Positions 62,993 through 64,000 of a stretch of 64,000 nt of DNA are shown piece by piece. Under the pieces are notes generated by a model. It saw only the letters and a program-made list of their open reading frames with translations. It was not told the origin of the DNA and did not search any database. The number at the start of each line of letters is the position of its first letter. Positions within the stretch are counted from its first letter, which is position 1. The position numbers and the translations under genes were made by a program. Location: contig VSDK01013114.1 in the NCBI GenBank assembly GCA_009767595.1, positions 45,726-109,725 of the forward strand, given 5' to 3'. The DNA is from Symbiodinium kawagutii (taxonomy: Eukaryota > Sar > Dinophyceae > Suessiales > Symbiodiniaceae).

Positions 62993-64000
62993 GGTAAATG
63001 ATCCTTTAAAATGGTTTCCCTGAAGGAAACAATCCGCTGGAAGTCAAAAAACAGTATATTTCTTTGAGAAAACCGGCTACATGTATGGTGATTTATCTAC
63101 GCTGCTTATTTTACCAAAGGAAAATTGAGCACAATCTTTGTGTACAAAGTTTTTGATTCATGTATGTTGGATTGCTCATCGGGCATCCCTGGATATGACC
63201 TGGACTAAAAACTTAAACAATGAAACCATCCCTAGGTAGCTAGTATACCACAATCTCTTGCAAAACATTTTTGGATCAAGCAATTCCATCTATGTATTCC
63301 ATGGGAGCTCTTAACCCAATTGTCTTTCGAGTGTACTCCACTACAAGCATCTACATTGTCAACAAAGCAATATCTACCATTTCATTTGGCCACTCCGGGT
63401 AATTCCAAATTGCTCCCTCTTCAAAGGGCCAGAACGGGATACCCCAGCTCCTGGCCTTGCTCCGTCCCGACCAACAGCCAGGTATTTGTTGCAGCCGGAC
63501 GTGGGTGGGGACTATGAGATTGTCAAGTTGATTTATATCTGGGGTAACTACCAGTTACGGTAATTCAATGGCGAATTTTCACCAACTTACAATCATTGTA
63601 ACCACTTTTTACTGTTGATAAGCCATTGAACTACCATTTAGTGGTTGAATAACACAAATTAAATGGCACATCTTTACCATCTCACAATTGGGGGGAAAAC
63701 TTCCCACCATGCAGACCGAGGGCAAATAGATTATTGTGTTGAACTTATTTAAATAGTGGATTTTCAAAAACTTTCCACTTCGGCCCCATCCACCTCCATT
63801 AGAATTTCCCGGCAAATCAAATTTCGTGAGGGAACACGAACTGGATCATAAATGGCTAGTAATGATGAGCATTGGTTAGTAATGGTGTATCAAAGATTAT
63901 TCACGGTTAACAATAGTTAATCAATGGTTAACGATGGTCAATGACTGCTTGAGAAGTGTCAAGAATGATTGACAATGGTCGATGAATGGGAGTAAATGCC
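62993..64000. other. Non-coding, right edge
   Basis: AT-rich. A GC-richer block at 63395-63510 could be an exon on the minus strand but no repeat pattern was recognised. Ends in ggttaatgatgg-type simple sequence. Confidence 0.45.

Noticed and set aside
1-64000. Dinoflagellate spliced-leader relics, tRNA or rRNA genes
   Set aside because: Looked for the leader's ccattttggctcaag core and for tRNA-like cloverleaf elements by eye; none convincing.

Overview
The window looks like nuclear DNA of a dinoflagellate (a Symbiodinium-, Polarella- or Prorocentrum-type alga). Four things point there: retroelements with the extra methyltransferase-like domains typical of that group; very short exons in very long introns; roughly a third of the readable splice donors being GC rather than GT, almost always with AG|G acceptors; and short inverted-repeat elements in the non-coding DNA. 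I found no rRNA, tRNA, CRISPR array, bacterial operon or dinoflagellate spliced-leader relic. The genus is not determined.

Host gene. Most of the window appears to be introns of one giant gene (or two adjacent ones) on the minus strand. Small GC-rich islands (32-158 nt) at 62.5, 61.1, 60.6, 59.1, 58.0, 47.5, 46.8, 45.3, 44.6, 43.4, 41.4 and 40.5 kb can be joined in that order, in a consistent reading frame, into more than two copies of an about 100-residue beta-rich (fibronectin III-like) repeat. Further islands at 39.0, 28.9, 27.0, 25.4, 24.2, 22.9, 22.8, 10.1, 9.7 and 8.9 kb encode a second repeated module, and a piece of the first repeat returns at 1.8 kb. A large repetitive, probably surface or secreted, protein is a reasonable inference. 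Exon borders were read by eye, without transcript data.

Retroelements. Three large retroelements sit in introns, all on the same strand as the host gene. (1) 15.1-21.5 kb: a DIRS-like tyrosine-recombinase element in five overlapping frames (Gag, linker, eroded reverse transcriptase, C5 DNA methyltransferase plus RNase H remnant, tyrosine recombinase). (2) 30.4-38.6 kb: a complete Ty1/copia element with identical 157-bp LTRs, a 5-bp target duplication, a half-tRNA-type primer site, a polypurine tract and one polyprotein of about 2620 residues (Gag, protease, methyltransferase-like, integrase, RT, RNase H, membrane tail). (3) 47.7-55.3 kb: a Ngaro/PAT-like tyrosine-recombinase element with split direct repeats (A1...B1-A2-B2), Gag, RT-RNase H-methyltransferase-like, recombinase and a small membrane protein.

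Remaining DNA. The rest is AT-rich degenerate simple sequence (variants of ATGGTTAATGATGG), several families of about 90-130 bp inverted-repeat (MITE-like) elements, and tandem arrays. Many open frames in these stretches are chance or antisense shadows and are left out.
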